From NCBI GenBank assembly GCA_022376925.1, contig JAIOJX010000028.1:66243001-66307000 (forward strand): a DNA stretch of 64,000 nt, given 5' to 3'. Position 1 is the first letter of the stretch, and the number at the start of each line of letters is the position of its first letter. The translations under genes were made by a program, and so were the position numbers. The DNA comes from Tragulus kanchil. Lineage: Eukaryota; Chordata; Mammalia; Artiodactyla; Tragulidae. The notes below the pieces were generated by a model. It worked only from the letters and a program-made list of their open reading frames with translations, was not told where the DNA came from and made no database searches. This document shows positions 38,325 to 49,908 of this stretch, piece after piece.

Positions 38325-38700
38325 CTCCCTTCTCAGCTGGTTTCTCTGGAGGTTCTACAAAAGGATTAAACTGGCTAGAGACTTGAAGGCAAGAAGACAG
38401 AATGTAGTTCGCTATTGGTTCTTGCAGTGGCTGCAAGAAAACTACACCAGGGTCCTGGGGGCTCCAGGAACACTGGTGGTTCTAACAGCGACCGCCAGGT
38501 CTCTCCAGACCCCAGGATGTGGAGGCACCTTCAGCAGCGTACTTGCCCGAGATTCAGCAGCAGCAGAGGCAGCACGTGTAAGCTCCTGCATGTCGACAGC
38601 TGCAGACCTCTAGAAGTTCTCAAGTTCTATTTTCTTTAGTTAAAACTCATGTCTCACATACGCTCCTCCAGTCCTTCCAACACCTTTAAAACCAACTCTT
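38325..38700 (+). mobile_element. Ancient interspersed repeat-like tract, family not assigned, first copy
   Basis: GC-richer than its surroundings. ggtttctctggaggttctac, agacttgaaggcaagaag and the later ctcctccagtccttccaac resemble an old pan-mammalian repeat, but I cannot name it with confidence. Short overlapping open frames here (76 and 74 codons) contain no known domain. Confidence 0.35.
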
Positions 38701-39464
38701 TTTTATGAGCTCTTTCTCTGCTTGAACTATCTAGAGTGGTTTCTATTTTCTGGATTGAAAGATGACTATGCATGGGGAAAGCTTGGCTTATTCACTGGGA
38801 CAATCAGAGGATAAGACTGATGGATGTTCAGAAACCTCATGCTGTGTCCCTGTATGACTTGGCAGAGAGAATAGCCTTTTCAATGCTGGGGCTGAGAAAG
38901 TAATTCAGGACAAGTCTCAGTAGTGGAGAGTGAAGCCAAGATTTGACAGAGCTGTATATGAAATCAATTTATGTAATGGATACCCAGAATCCTATACGTC
39001 TATATCCTGAAAATGTGTCCACCATGGGGCTGGTAACAGTAAAATATTCAAATGAAATGGAAATTCCAAATTATTTCTAAATTCAAATCTCTTTTTTGGA
39101 CATATATATAGTGTATATATGCATATATATTCTCTAATTATGTACATTCTGATATTATATATATATCCTGATATATACCCATAAATATTCCTTAAAGTAA
39201 TTATAATAATATACATGTATAAAACTTAAGATTTAAATGTACAGCTTTTCAAATTTGTAAAATTTTATTTCTATTTTCTCCTAATGCTGTATATTATTGT
39301 ATATCCCCATTCTTTTCATCGTATGATGCATAAGGTTATTTTAAACTTTTCAGTGGTTGTGATGAACCAGGTTCTGCCATCAGTTCTTTGTTGTGACTAA
39401 GCATATCTGCTGTTCTTTGCTCTTCTCAGCATCACTAGAAATACTAGAAAACATATTTCGCAGA

Positions 39465-39840
39465 CTCCCTTCTCAGCTGGTTTCTCTGGAGGTTCTACAA
39501 AAGGATTAAACTGGCTAGAGACTTGAAGGCAAGAAGACAGAATGTAGTTCGCTATTGGTTCTTGCAGTGGCTGCAAGAAAACTACACCAGGGTCCTGGGG
39601 GCTCCAGGAACACTGGTGGTTCTAACAGCGACCGCCAGGTCTCTCCAGACCCCAGGATGTGGAGGCACCTTCAGCAGCGTACTTGCCCGAGATTCAGCAG
39701 CAGCAGAGGCAGCACGTGTAAGCTCCTGCATGTCGACAGCTGCAGACCTCTAGAAGTTCTCAAGTTCTATTTTCTTTAGTTAAAACTCATGTCTCACATA
39801 CGCTCCTCCAGTCCTTCCAACACCTTTAAAACCAACTCTT
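39465..39840 (+). mobile_element. Ancient repeat-like tract, second copy
   Basis: Same as 38325-38700 shifted by 1140 through duplication 17. Confidence 0.35.
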
Positions 39841-40144
39841 TTTTATGAGCTCTTTCTCTGCTTGAACTATCTAGAGTGGTTTCTATTTTCTGGATTGAAA
39901 GATGACTATGCATGGGGAAAGCTTGGCTTATTCACTGGGACAATCAGAGGATAAGACTGATGGATGTTCAGAAACCTCATGCTGTGTCCCTGTATGACTT
40001 GGCAGAGAGAATAGCCTTTTCAATGCTGGGGCTGAGAAAGTAATTCAGGACAAGTCTCAGTAGTGGAGAGAGTGAAGCCAAGATTTGACAGAGCTGTATA
40101 TGAAAGAGCCCTTTACTGCAAATGGCTACCTCATAAGGGGTGTC

Positions 40145-40196
40145 TGTGTGTGTGTGTGTGTGTGTGTGAGCACATGCATGTGTGTGTGTGTGTGTA
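40145..40196. repeat. Two (TG)n microsatellite tracts, first copy
   Basis: TG tracts at 40145-40168 and 40179-40196, separated by a short string containing gcacatgcatg. Confidence 0.9.
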
Positions 40197-40280
40197 TGAT
40201 CATGTTTCCTATATCTACTCTGAATTACTACTTAACCAGTTATCCTTCCATTATGTTAAATATGCATAAACACTTAAGCT

Positions 40281-40502
40281 GTAGAATTGACATCAGGACA
40301 TTTGGGTTTAAGCCTGGGCTTCTTTTCTGATCAACTAGAGTCATGCCAGAATTTCCCATTTTTATCTGGCAAGTGAATACCATAATCCATACCTACTTTG
40401 CAGAGCCTTTTACAGGATCAAAAGGGATAATGTACACAAAGGTGCTTTTTAAGGACCTAAACTCTACATCCATGTCAGGTGTTATGAGAGAAGATTAGCT
40501 AA
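40281..40502 (+). mobile_element. MIR SINE, sense, first copy
   Basis: Follows the MIR consensus in order: acatttgggtttaagcctgg, then cccatttttatctggcaa, cctactttgcagagcc, aaagggataatgtacacaaa and ggtgctttttaag, near full length and heavily substituted as expected for this old family. Confidence 0.68.
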
Positions 40503-40879
40503 CAGCTAGAAATGAAAGGACTGTGACTTCAGAAATTACAGTAAGAACAGTAATTCCTGAATCAAACAGTGACTCTGTTCGTAGCCTCTATGAATACTTT
40601 GATTCTGTTTTCTCTTTATGTGGAGCTGGGAAGTCAGGAATAGCTCCAGAACAGAGACAGCCATTTCTGAAACATAAAGAAAGAAAAGGCAGAAAACAGA
40701 TTCAAAAGGCATGAGCTGCCAACTACTACATGCTCACATTGTCGTTGTCCTTCCCAGATTCAATCATGCCAGTTTAGAGGACTGCTCCTTGCTTCTCTCT
40801 GTCCTGCGCACTGACTATAGTGAATATTACGGGTTTGTAGTACAGAAACCAGAAATATCAAAAAAATTGAAGGCCTTAA

Positions 40880-40951
40880 TGTACACCAGAAACAACTGAA
40901 GAGCTTATTAAAACACAAATTCAAGTGCATCACTCTGAGATTTATATTAAA
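40880..40951 (+). mobile_element. MER5-like (hAT-Charlie) fragment, cut by a junction
   Basis: gaagagcttattaaaacaca and the following gcatcactctgagattta fit the MER5 interior. It is truncated on the right by the duplication junction. Confidence 0.45.
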
Positions 40952-41212
40952 AAGAAAAAGAATTTTCTACTGATGAGATAAGAGGAAAGCTTGGCTTATT
41001 CACTGGGACAATCAGAGGATAAGACTGATGGATGTTCAGAAACCTCATGCTGTGTCCCTGTATGACTTGGCAGAGAGAATAGCCTTTTCAATGCTGGGGC
41101 TGAGAAAGTAATTCAGGACAAGTCTCAGTAGTGGAGAGAGTGAAGCCAAGATTTGACAGAGCTGTATATGAAAGAGCCCTTTACTGCAAATGGCTACCTC
41201 ATAAGGGGTGTC

Positions 41213-41257
41213 TGTGTGTGTGTGTGTGTGTGTGAGCACATGCATGTGTGTGTGTGT
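41213..41257. repeat. Two (TG)n tracts, second copy, contracted
   Basis: Same tracts after duplication 18 but shorter, the second ending in TTT where the first copy continues TG. Confidence 0.9.
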
Positions 41258-41344
41258 TTTATGATCATGTTTCCTATATCTACTCTGAATTACTACTTAA
41301 CCAGTTATCCTTCCATTATGTTAAATATGCATAAACACTTAAGC

Positions 41345-41567
41345 TGTAGAATTGACATCAGGACATTTGGGTTTAAGCCTGGGCTTCTTTTCTGATCAAC
41401 TAGAGTCATGCCAGAATTTCCCATTTTTATCTGGCAAGTGAATACCATAATCCATACCTACTTTGCAGAGCCTTTTACAGGATCAAAAGGGATAATGTAC
41501 ACAAAGGTGCTTTTTAAGGACCTAAACTCTACATCCATGTCAGGTGTTATGAGAGAAGATTAGCTAA
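41345..41567 (+). mobile_element. MIR SINE, second copy
   Basis: Identical flanks and sequence to 40281-40502, carried by duplication 18. Confidence 0.68.
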
Positions 41568-41944
41568 CAGCTAGAAATGAAAGGACTGTGACTTCAGAAA
41601 TTACAGTAAGAACAGTAATTCCTGAATCAAACAGTGACTCTGTTCGTAGCCTCTATGAATACTTTGATTCTGTTTTCTCTTTATGTGGAGCTGGGAAGTC
41701 AGGAATAGCTCCAGAACAGAGACAGCCATTTCTGAAACATAAAGAAAGAAAAGGCAGAAAACAGATTCAAAAGGCATGAGCTGCCAACTACTACATGCTC
41801 ACATTGTCGTTGTCCTTCCCAGATTCAATCATGCCAGTTTAGAGGACTGCTCCTTGCTTCTCTCTGTCCTGCGCACTGACTATAGTGAATATTACGGGTT
41901 TGTAGTACAGAAACCAGAAATATCAAAAAAATTGAAGGCCTTAA

Positions 41945-42045
41945 TGTACACCAGAAACAACTGAAGAGCTTATTAAAACACAAATTCAAGTGCATCACTC
42001 TGAGATTTATATTCACAAGATCAGGATACTATCCAATATTCTGAA
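41945..42045 (+). mobile_element. MER5-like fragment, second copy
   Basis: Same piece as 40880-40951 with the native right flank (ttcacaagatcagg). Confidence 0.45.
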
Positions 42046-42078
42046 TTTTCCAACTGTCCCAGAAGGTTTTGACGTATG

Positions 42079-42300
42079 TGTGTGCTATGTCGCTCAGTCA
42101 CGTCTAGCTCTTTGTGACCCCATGGACTGTAGCCCACCATGCTCCTCCGTCCATGGGATTTTCCAGGCAAGAATATTGAAGTGGGTTGCTGAGCCCTTCA
42201 CCAGGGAATCTTACTGACCCAGGGATCAAATCCACATCTCCTAAGTCTCTTGCATTTGCAAAGCAGGTTCTTTACCACTAGCGCCATCTGAGAAGTCTTC
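42079..42300 (-). mobile_element. Bov-tA-type SINE, antisense
   Basis: tcgctcagtcacgtctagc, ccccatggactgtagcccac, ttttccaggcaagaatattg and gacccagggatcaaat run in reverse-complement order of Bov-tA. Flanks tgacgtatg (42070-42078) and tgatgtatg (42301-42309) form a probable 9-bp target-site duplication with one mismatch. Confidence 0.88.
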
Positions 42301-42309
42301 TGATGTATG

Positions 42310-43000
42310 GGTCTGCACTAAAGCATCATTTCACACAACAGCTTCTGGATCAATTTAATTGAAATTAGCTTTTTTACTTCCCGATTTTCTCCAGCTTCTG
42401 AGGTCAAGCCCAGATCATTGAATAAGTCTCTGAACAGTGGAACTTGAAATCAGAAGAAATGCAATAAGTAACACAAGTGGTCTTATTCATACTTACTTTT
42501 GGCATCCAGAACTAGTGGGTAAGTTTGGTTCAAGGGCAAGTTCTGAACCTGCTGTCTCACTCCCCTGATGTATTCTCATCCAATTTGCATCTAACTTCCT
42601 AAAAACAAGTTGTAATTCTGTTTTAAACTCAAATAAAGACAATGAGGTTAAAATGCAAATACCTGGTAAAGTGCACCAACAAGTAAATCATGAATTTGAT
42701 TTTTCTAAATTTTACTAAGGTCAAGTCTGCTCCTTTCTGACTTTCTCTGTATTTTCTTCAAAAGTTGGTGTTATTCTTCCATTCTTCCTGGGGCAATTTG
42801 CAGTCTTCATTTCACTTGATAGCATTTGTCACTTTTGGCTTTTGGGCTTGTACAGTTTCCTCACTGACCCACTTATCTGGTTCAACGACTCATTCTTCTA
42901 AGTTCATCTTAAACATCAGCATTTGGGGGAAATATGTTTTGGTTTTTCAAGTCTAGCTTATCCCTTTTCCTCTCTACAGCATCCAGAACCCTTCCTATTA
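42310..43000. other. Single-copy stretch, nothing recognised
   Basis: No gene or repeat family recognised between the Bov-tA SINE and duplication 19. Confidence 0.5.
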
Positions 43001-45148
43001 ATAATATATATACCACATGCCAGGCTAAGTCTACACTTATTTGCCTTCATCTCCCAGGAGATCTGAGCTGTCATTTTCTTCTCTATTAAGTACCAGATAG
43101 TAATTATTTTAGTTTTTACTGGCCATTAGGTCTCTTTCACTATTACTCAACTCCATCACTGTATCAAGAAAGCAGCAAAAGAAAATAAGAAAGACTATGT
43201 TCTGATAAGATTTTATTTACCAAGAAAGTCAGTCACGAGATTTGACCATGGATGGCAGTCTGTGACCCCTGTACTAAACTGTTAGCAAAACATCACCATG
43301 CTTGTACACTACTATAGACTCAAACAGTAGAACAACCCCTAGTCATACAGACCGCTTGTATTTAATCTATATTGTATACAGTTTGGTCCATCTACTAGAA
43401 AACAAACAATCAGGGGTTAATATAAGATAGAGGCTTATTTCTCAATCACACTAGAGAATTCTAGAGGGAGGCAATTCAAAGTTGGTAGGACAGCTCCACT
43501 GTTCTCAGTGTTTTAAGCCACAGGTCCCACAGTCTCAACATGTGGCTTTCATTCTGGAAGGGCCTTCCTTTATGCACGAATGAAGACAAGAGGAAGTTCA
43601 TTTAAGGACACCTCCTGCAAGTCTGACATATGTTCACTTACATGAAATTGTCCAGAACTTAAGTCACATTTAGTGACAGGAGACAGTGGGGAAATGGGGT
43701 TGTTTAGTGAGGAATGCTATGATAAACTAAATGCTGGAGTTCAATTACAAAAGTAAAGAGGAAAAATCCATGTTAGAGTTTACCATGCACATTAATGCCT
43801 TTTGGGGGGAGCTGCTTAGTATTTTGTTCTGATGCTATATCTATATGTCAGAAAACGAAGTCCAAGTACCATCTACCTGAAATGGCTTCAATGTGATGTG
43901 GAAAGAAGAAAATGCCATCCAACGTGTGCCTTCCCTCTTTATATCAGCTCAGAAACATAGGAAGATGACTCAGACAGTTTCAAAACTTTCATTCATGAGT
44001 GACATCAGAAGTTCAGAAGTCACCTTCCCAAATTTCACTTCATAATGAATGTGTCAATCGACCCTTTATTCTCTCCTATCCAACCCTCATATAATATATA
44101 TACCACATGCCAGGCTAAGTCTACACTTATTTGCCTTCATCTCCCAGGAGATCTGAGCTGTCATTTTCTTCTCTATTAAGTACCAGATAGTAATTATTTT
44201 AGTTTTTACTGGCCATTAGGTCTCTTTCACTATTACTCAACTCCATCACTGTATCAAGAAAGCAGCAAAAGAAAATAAGAAAGACTATGTTCTGATAAGA
44301 TTTTATTTACCAAGAAAGTCAGTCACGAGATTTGACCATGGATGGCAGTCTGTGACCCCTGTACTAAACTGTTAGCAAAACATCACCATGCTTGTACACT
44401 ACTATAGACTCAAACAGTAGAACAACCCCTAGTCATACAGACCGCTTGTATTTAATCTATATTGTATACAGTTTGGTCCATCTACTAGAAAACAAACAAT
44501 CAGGGGTTAATATAAGATAGAGGCTTATTTCTCAATCACACTAGAGAATTCTAGAGGGAGGCAATTCAAAGTTGGTAGGACAGCTCCACTGTTCTCAGTG
44601 TTTTAAGCCACAGGTCCCACAGTCTCAACATGTGGCTTTCATTCTGGAAGGGCCTTCCTTTATGCACGAATGAAGACAAGAGGAAGTTCATTTAAGGACA
44701 CCTCCTGCAAGTCTGACATATGTTCACTTACATGAAATTGTCCAGAACTTAAGTCACATTTAGTGACAGGAGACAGTGGGGAAATGGGGTTGTTTAGTGA
44801 GGAATGCTATGATAAACTAAATGCTGGAGTTCAATTACAAAAGTAAAGAGGAAAAATCCATGTTAGAGTTTACCATGCACATTAATGCCTTTTGGGGGGA
44901 GCTGCTTAGTATTTTGTTCTGATGCTATATCTATATGTCAGAAAACGAAGTCCAAGTACCATCTACCTGAAATGGCTTCAATGTGATGTGGAAAGAAGAA
45001 AATGCCATCCAACGTGTGCCTTCCCTCTTTATATCAGCTCAGAAACATAGGAAGATGACTCAGACAGTTTCAAAACTTTCATTCATGAGTGACATCAGAA
45101 GTTCAGAAGTAAGCGACCTTCCCAAATTTCACTTCATAATGAATGTGT
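43001..45148. repeat. Overlap duplication 19 (offset 1090)
   Basis: 43001-44054 recurs as 44091-45148. 44055-44090 is unmatched filler. Near the end the first copy lacks three bases (agtcacc versus agtaagcgacc). Confidence 0.96.
43420..43700. mobile_element. Ancient interspersed repeat-like tract, family not assigned
   Basis: gaggcttatttctcaatcac, gttggtaggacagctccac and ttgtccagaacttaagtcac resemble a familiar old mammalian repeat. I cannot name the family. Copied at 44510-44790 by duplication 19. Confidence 0.33.
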
Positions 45149-47270
45149 CTGCATTTATTCTGACCTCTCATTCTACACTTCAGAAAGACAAATCATGCTT
45201 GTGTTAGGCCAGCCCCATCCAGAATTTCTAAAGCAACTATTTTGTGCATGAAAGGCAGTCTAAAACACATATAATTACAAATGTTTATATCTGTTTCCAA
45301 TCTCCAAGTCAGAGTACAGAACCACGCTTGTTCTTGGGCTTCCACAGTGGTACCATTTGTTTATGTTTTGGTTCTTGAACTGTATGCAAACATGCACAAT
45401 GACAACAATGTAATAATACCTGACATTCATCAGATGGTGGGGGTTAGTGCACAGGAAGAGATTCTGGTCTTTATGAGGAATTGACCTTCCCCAGAAGTGT
45501 CTGGGTTGAAGACCTAAAGGTCACAAACTTGTTAAACCTAATTGGTTTTCATTAATGGGTCTATTTTATTTTTACGAAAATTTATGTGGGTTTTACTCAT
45601 TCTTACTATATTTGGAGAAAAAAATGAAACAATATGCTTTCTCTCTCTTTCTCAAGACCTACCTTCCTATGTGAGTAGACTTAGACTCACTCAATAATCA
45701 TAAATCTGCTTAAACTTGATATTCTCAACACTCAAATTTGATATACTTTAATTTCTTTATTTCATAATAAAAACATGTAAACCTTCCATTTCTTTGCTCA
45801 ACATTTTTACTATGGTGAGCTTGCCTAATTAAAGGAATCTATGACCTTAGAATGTTGGTCTTATTATTAGCTCACTGATGCTTTTCTCATATTAGTATGT
45901 CAGAAGGAAAACATCTATTCCATAATACTTATCATTGGATTTATTTTTATTCCTTTTCCATTTTCTAAGACCTGACATTTACAAATAAAGCTCTGACCTT
46001 TACTGTGGGAAGATGTTGCATAAAGAACCTTGGTACTCTAACTTCAGTTGATAATAATCACACACAGAACTTGTAAAAATATAGATTCACAGTCTTTGAT
46101 TTCTAAATTTGTCCAAGTACCATCTACCTGAAATGGCTTCAATGTGATGTGGAAAGAAGAAAATGCCATCCAACGTGTGCCTTCCCTCTTTATATCAGCT
46201 CAGAAACATAGGAAGATGACTCAGACAGTTTCAAAACTTTCATTCATGAGTGACATCAGAAGTTCAGAAGTAGCGACCTTCCCAAATTTCACTTCATAAT
46301 GAATGTGTCTGCATTTATTCTGACCTCTCATTCTACACTTCAGAAAGACAAATCATGCTTGTGTTAGGCCAGCCCCATCCAGAATTTCTAAAGCAACTAT
46401 TTTGTGCATGAAAGGCAGTCTAAAACACATATAATTACAAATGTTTATATCTGTTTCCAATCTCCAAGTCAGAGTACAGAACCACGCTTGTTCTTGGGCT
46501 TCCACAGTGGTACCATTTGTTTATGTTTTGGTTCTTGAACTGTATGCAAACATGCACAATGACAACAATGTAATAAGACCTGACATTAATCAGATGGTGG
46601 GGTTAGGGCACAGGAAGAGATTCTGGTCTTTATGAGGAATTGACCTTCCCCAGAAGTGTCTGGGTTGAAGACCTAAAGGTCACAAACTTGTTAAACCTAA
46701 TTGGTTTTCATTAATGGGTCTATTTTATTTTTACGAAAATTTATGTGGGTTTTACTCATTCTTACTATATTTGGAGAAAAAAATGAAACAATATGCTTTC
46801 TCTCTCTTCTCAAGACCTACCTTCCTATGTGAGTAGACTTAGACTCACTCAATAATCATAAATCTGCTTAAACTTGATATTCTCAACACTCAAATTTGAT
46901 ATACTTTAATTTCTTTATTTCATAATAAAAACATGTAAACCTTCCATTTCTTTGCTCAACATTTTTACTATGGTGAGCTTGCCTAATTAAAGGAATCTAT
47001 GACCTTAGAATGTTGGTCTTATTATTAGCTCACTGATGCTTTTCTCATATTAGTATGTCAGAAGGAAAACATCTATTCCATAATACTTATCATTGGATTT
47101 ATTTTTATTCCTTTTCCATTTTCTAAGACCTGACATTTACAAATAAAGCTCGGACCTTTACTGTGGGAAGATGTTGCATAAAGAACCTTGGTACTCTAAC
47201 TTCAGTTGATAATAATCACACACAGAACTTGTAAAAATATAGATTCACAGTCTTTGTTTCTAAAGATTCT
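44950..47270. repeat. Overlap duplication 20 (offset about 1160)
   Basis: 44950-46110 is followed directly by 46111-47270. 43859-44054 is a third copy of the start. A cluster of differences lies at 45413-45455 versus 46573-46613 (for example aatacc/aagacc, attcat/attaat, G5/G4). Confidence 0.96.
46030..46110 (+). mobile_element. MER5-like element, first copy cut by a junction
   Basis: Left part of the element that is complete at 47190-47320, ending at the duplication 20 junction. Confidence 0.55.
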
Positions 47271-47320
47271 GATTTAGTAGATATTAGATGTGCCTAAGAA
47301 ATCTGTGTTTTTAAATAGGT
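47190..47320 (+). mobile_element. MER5-like (hAT-Charlie) non-autonomous transposon
   Basis: acttgtaaaaatatagattc, aaagattctgatttagtag and agaaatctgtgtttttaaat follow the MER5 consensus closely and in order. No transposase is expected in this family. Confidence 0.65.
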
Positions 47321-47623
47321 ATGGCTTGTGGTTCATGCTTTTAGAATACTGGATGAAATATGTTTTAGGTATGCCTGCTTACCTCTGTATAGGTCATTTT
47401 CTTCATGTGCAGCACGGTTTGAGCATATGTGTGTGTGTGTGCTATTTGTAAGATGCTTTGTTTTCATTTTCATATTCATTATTTATCACCTGGTGTTGTC
47501 TTCAATAGTTCGACAAAACTTCTTGAAAACATCAGTATCACTCAATTTCTAAACTAAATAACCTTTTCTGAGTCCTCACACTTGGCACTAACAATAAAGA
47601 AGCCAGTTGCTGCCTGTTGAAGA

Positions 47624-47643
47624 AGGAGGAGGAGGAGGAGGAG
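47624..47643. repeat. (GGA)n microsatellite
   Basis: Short GGA run directly upstream of an A-rich string and the Bov-tA at 47669. Repeated at 48702-48721. Confidence 0.85.
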
Positions 47644-47668
47644 TGGGGAAAAAGAAAAAATAAAAAAT

Positions 47669-47859
47669 AAAGAAGCCACCTGCCAATGCAGGACACATAA
47701 GAGACACAGGTTTGATCCTTGGTTTGGGAAGACCCCCGGAACAGGACATGGAAACCCATTCCATTATTCTTGCCTGGAGAACACCATGGGAAGAGGAGCC
47801 TGGCAGACTACAATCCATTGGGTTGCAAAGAGTTGGACATGACTGAAGCAATTGAGCAT
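47669..47859 (+). mobile_element. Bov-tA-type SINE, sense, 5'-truncated, first copy
   Basis: cacctgccaatgcaggacac, ttgatccttggtttgggaag, attcttgcctggagaacac and gcaaagagttggacatgac are in consensus order. The first ~25 bases of the element are missing. Confidence 0.87.
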
Positions 47860-47910
47860 GTATACACACTTGACTTTTGTGTCATCACTCTCCTTGAAAG
47901 ATTTATCTTC

Positions 47911-48178
47911 AGGCTTCCCTGGTGGTCCAGTGGGTAAGGACACCACCTTGCAGTGCAAGGGGTACAGGATCCATTCTCAGCCTGGGAAGATCCCACGTGC
48001 TGTGGAGAGGCTGGACCAATGTGTCCAATTATCTAGGCAGAGCTCTGGAGCACATGCACCCAGAGCCGGTGCTCTACAGTGAGAGAAGCCACTGTGATGG
48101 GAGGCCCACACAGGTCAAAGAACAAAGATGGAAATAAACGAAAGCCCAATAGAAGTGGCCAAAAAAAAAAAAAAAAAA
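47911..48178 (+). mobile_element. CHR-type SINE with poly-A tail and target-site duplication, first copy
   Basis: Runs from ggcttccctggtggtcc through ccattctcagcctgggaag, atcccacgtgctgtgg and gagaagccactgtgatggg to an A-run of about 20. The direct repeat agatttatcttc sits before it (47899-47910) and after the A-run (48181-48192), the hallmark of L1/RTE-style retroposition. Confidence 0.88.
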
Positions 48179-48746
48179 AAAGATTTATCTTCTTTGGCTT
48201 CACAGGCTACAGTCCTTCCCTAGTTTTCTGTATGTATCTGATTTCTCCTGTTCATATTCATTTTTTAATTCTTCAAATATAGTTGATCTTGATTTTATCT
48301 GACTCTTATATTTTCTTTCCAAATTCTTAACAGTAACTGATACATCTTTGTGGTTAAACCACAGAGCTGTATATGTAAGAAATCTGTGTTTTAAATAGGT
48401 ATGGCTTGTGGTTCATGCTTTTAGAATACTGGATGAAATATGTTTTAGGTATGCCTGCTTACCTCTGTATAGGTCATTTTCTTCATGTGCAGCACGGTTT
48501 GAGCATATGTGTGTGTGTGCTATTTGTAAGATGCTTTGTTTTCATTTTCATATTCATTATTTATCACCTGGTGTTGTCTTCAATAGTTCGACAAAACTTC
48601 TTGAAAACATCAGTATCACTCAATTTCTAAACTAAATAACCTTTTCTGAGTCCTCACACTTGGCACTAACAATAAAGAAGCCAGTTGCTGCCTGTTGAAG
48701 AAGGAGGAGGAGGAGGAGGAGTGGGGAAAAAGAAAAAATAAAAAAT

Positions 48747-48937
48747 AAAGAAGCCACCTGCCAATGCAGGACACATAAGAGACACAGGTTTGATCCTTGG
48801 TTTGGGAAGACCCCCGGAACAGGACATGGAAACCCATTCCATTATTCTTGCCTGGAGAACACCATGGGAAGAGGAGCCTGGCAGACTACAATCCATTGGG
48901 TTGCAAAGAGTTGGACATGACTGAAGCAATTGAGCAT
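48747..48937 (+). mobile_element. Bov-tA SINE of 47669-47859, duplicate
   Basis: Same element and flanks shifted by 1078 bases. Confidence 0.87.
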
Positions 48938-48988
48938 GTATACACACTTGACTTTTGTGTCATCACTCTCCTTGAAAGATTTATCTTC

Positions 48989-49258
48989 AGGTTTCCCCTG
49001 GTGGTCCAGTGGGTAAGGACACCACCTTGCAGTGAAAGGGGGTACAGGATCCATTCTCAGCCTGGGAAGATCCCACGTGCTGTGGAGAGGCTGGACCAAT
49101 GTGTCCAATTATCTAGGCAGAGCTCTGGAGCACATGCACCCAGAGCCGGTGCTCTACAGTGAGAGAAGCCACTGTGATGGGAGGCCCACACAGGTCAAAG
49201 AACAAAGATGGAAATAAACGAAAGCCCAATAGAAGTGGCCAAAAAAAAAAAAAAAAAA
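48989..49258 (+). mobile_element. CHR-type SINE of 47911-48178, duplicate
   Basis: Same insertion with the same target-site duplication (48977-48988 and about 49260-49271). The A-run is about two bases shorter. Confidence 0.88.
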
Positions 49259-49456
49259 AAGATTTATCTTCTTTGGCTTCACAGGCTACAGTCCTTCCCT
49301 AGTTTTCTGTATGTATCTGATTTCTCCTGTTCATATTCATTTTTTAATTCTTCAAATATAGTTGATCTTGATTTTATCTGACTCTTATATTTTCTTTCCA
49401 AATTCTTAACAGTAACTGATACATCTTTGTGGTTAAACCACAGAGCTGTATATGTA

Positions 49457-49908
49457 GTTTCAATCTAAATGAGTCATATTCTAATTTTTTTTTCTGTGTG
49501 TTAGACATCAGTCCTCAGAGTCTGTGTAGCAGAGCAAACTCAAGTATTTCTCCACAATTGAACACATACTGCTTATAAATTGAATATATATATATATATA
49601 TATTATAAATTCATCATATATTACCATCTTAGAGACTGGAAAGTTCTTTATAGAAAAAGTTCTTCACTTAATGCTTACCCAAATATATATGAACTCTATT
49701 GCTATTTTTCATACACAAAATGTACACTATTAATAATAGAGTTCTAATAGTTCCTTTGTTGAAATTCAACTCTAACAATTCTCTACATTGCAAAACTCAT
49801 CTATTGTTATCATCATCCTTATATTTACGTGTATATCTTATATATCTTATTAAATTGAAACATCACAAAGAATAAGTCAATTTCTGCTTCTTCTGATTCT
49901 CCTGAGAC
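49457..49908. other. Single-copy AT-rich stretch with a TA repeat
   Basis: (AT)n at 49583-49603; otherwise nothing recognised. Confidence 0.5.

Larger units (their letters stand above)
37821..40102. repeat. Overlap duplication 17 (offset 1140)
   Basis: 37821-38960 is followed directly by 38961-40102 with a clean join at gtatatgaaa. The only difference noticed is gagagtg versus gagagagtg near 38929/40069. 36643-37008 is a third copy of the first part. Holds the ancient repeat-like tract at 38325-38700. Confidence 0.97.
39916..42013. repeat. Overlap duplication 18 (offset 1065-1068)
   Basis: 39916-40951 recurs as 40984-42013. The offset shrinks because TG tracts are shorter in the second copy. 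40952-40983 is A-rich junction filler. 38776-38960 is a third copy of the start. Carries TG repeats, a MIR and a MER5-like piece. Confidence 0.96.
47295..49455. repeat. Overlap duplication 21 (offset 1078-1081)
   Basis: 47295-48374 recurs as 48376-49455. A TG tract is four bases shorter in the second copy (47429-47442 versus near 48510), and ggcttccctgg/ggtttcccctgg and gtgcaagggg/gtgaaagggg differ. Contains Bov-tA and CHR SINEs. Confidence 0.97.

Noticed and set aside
38383..38639. Possible exon in the GC-richer tract with 74-76-codon frames
   Set aside because: Two different frames are equally open, no recognised protein, and the DNA resembles an old repeat.
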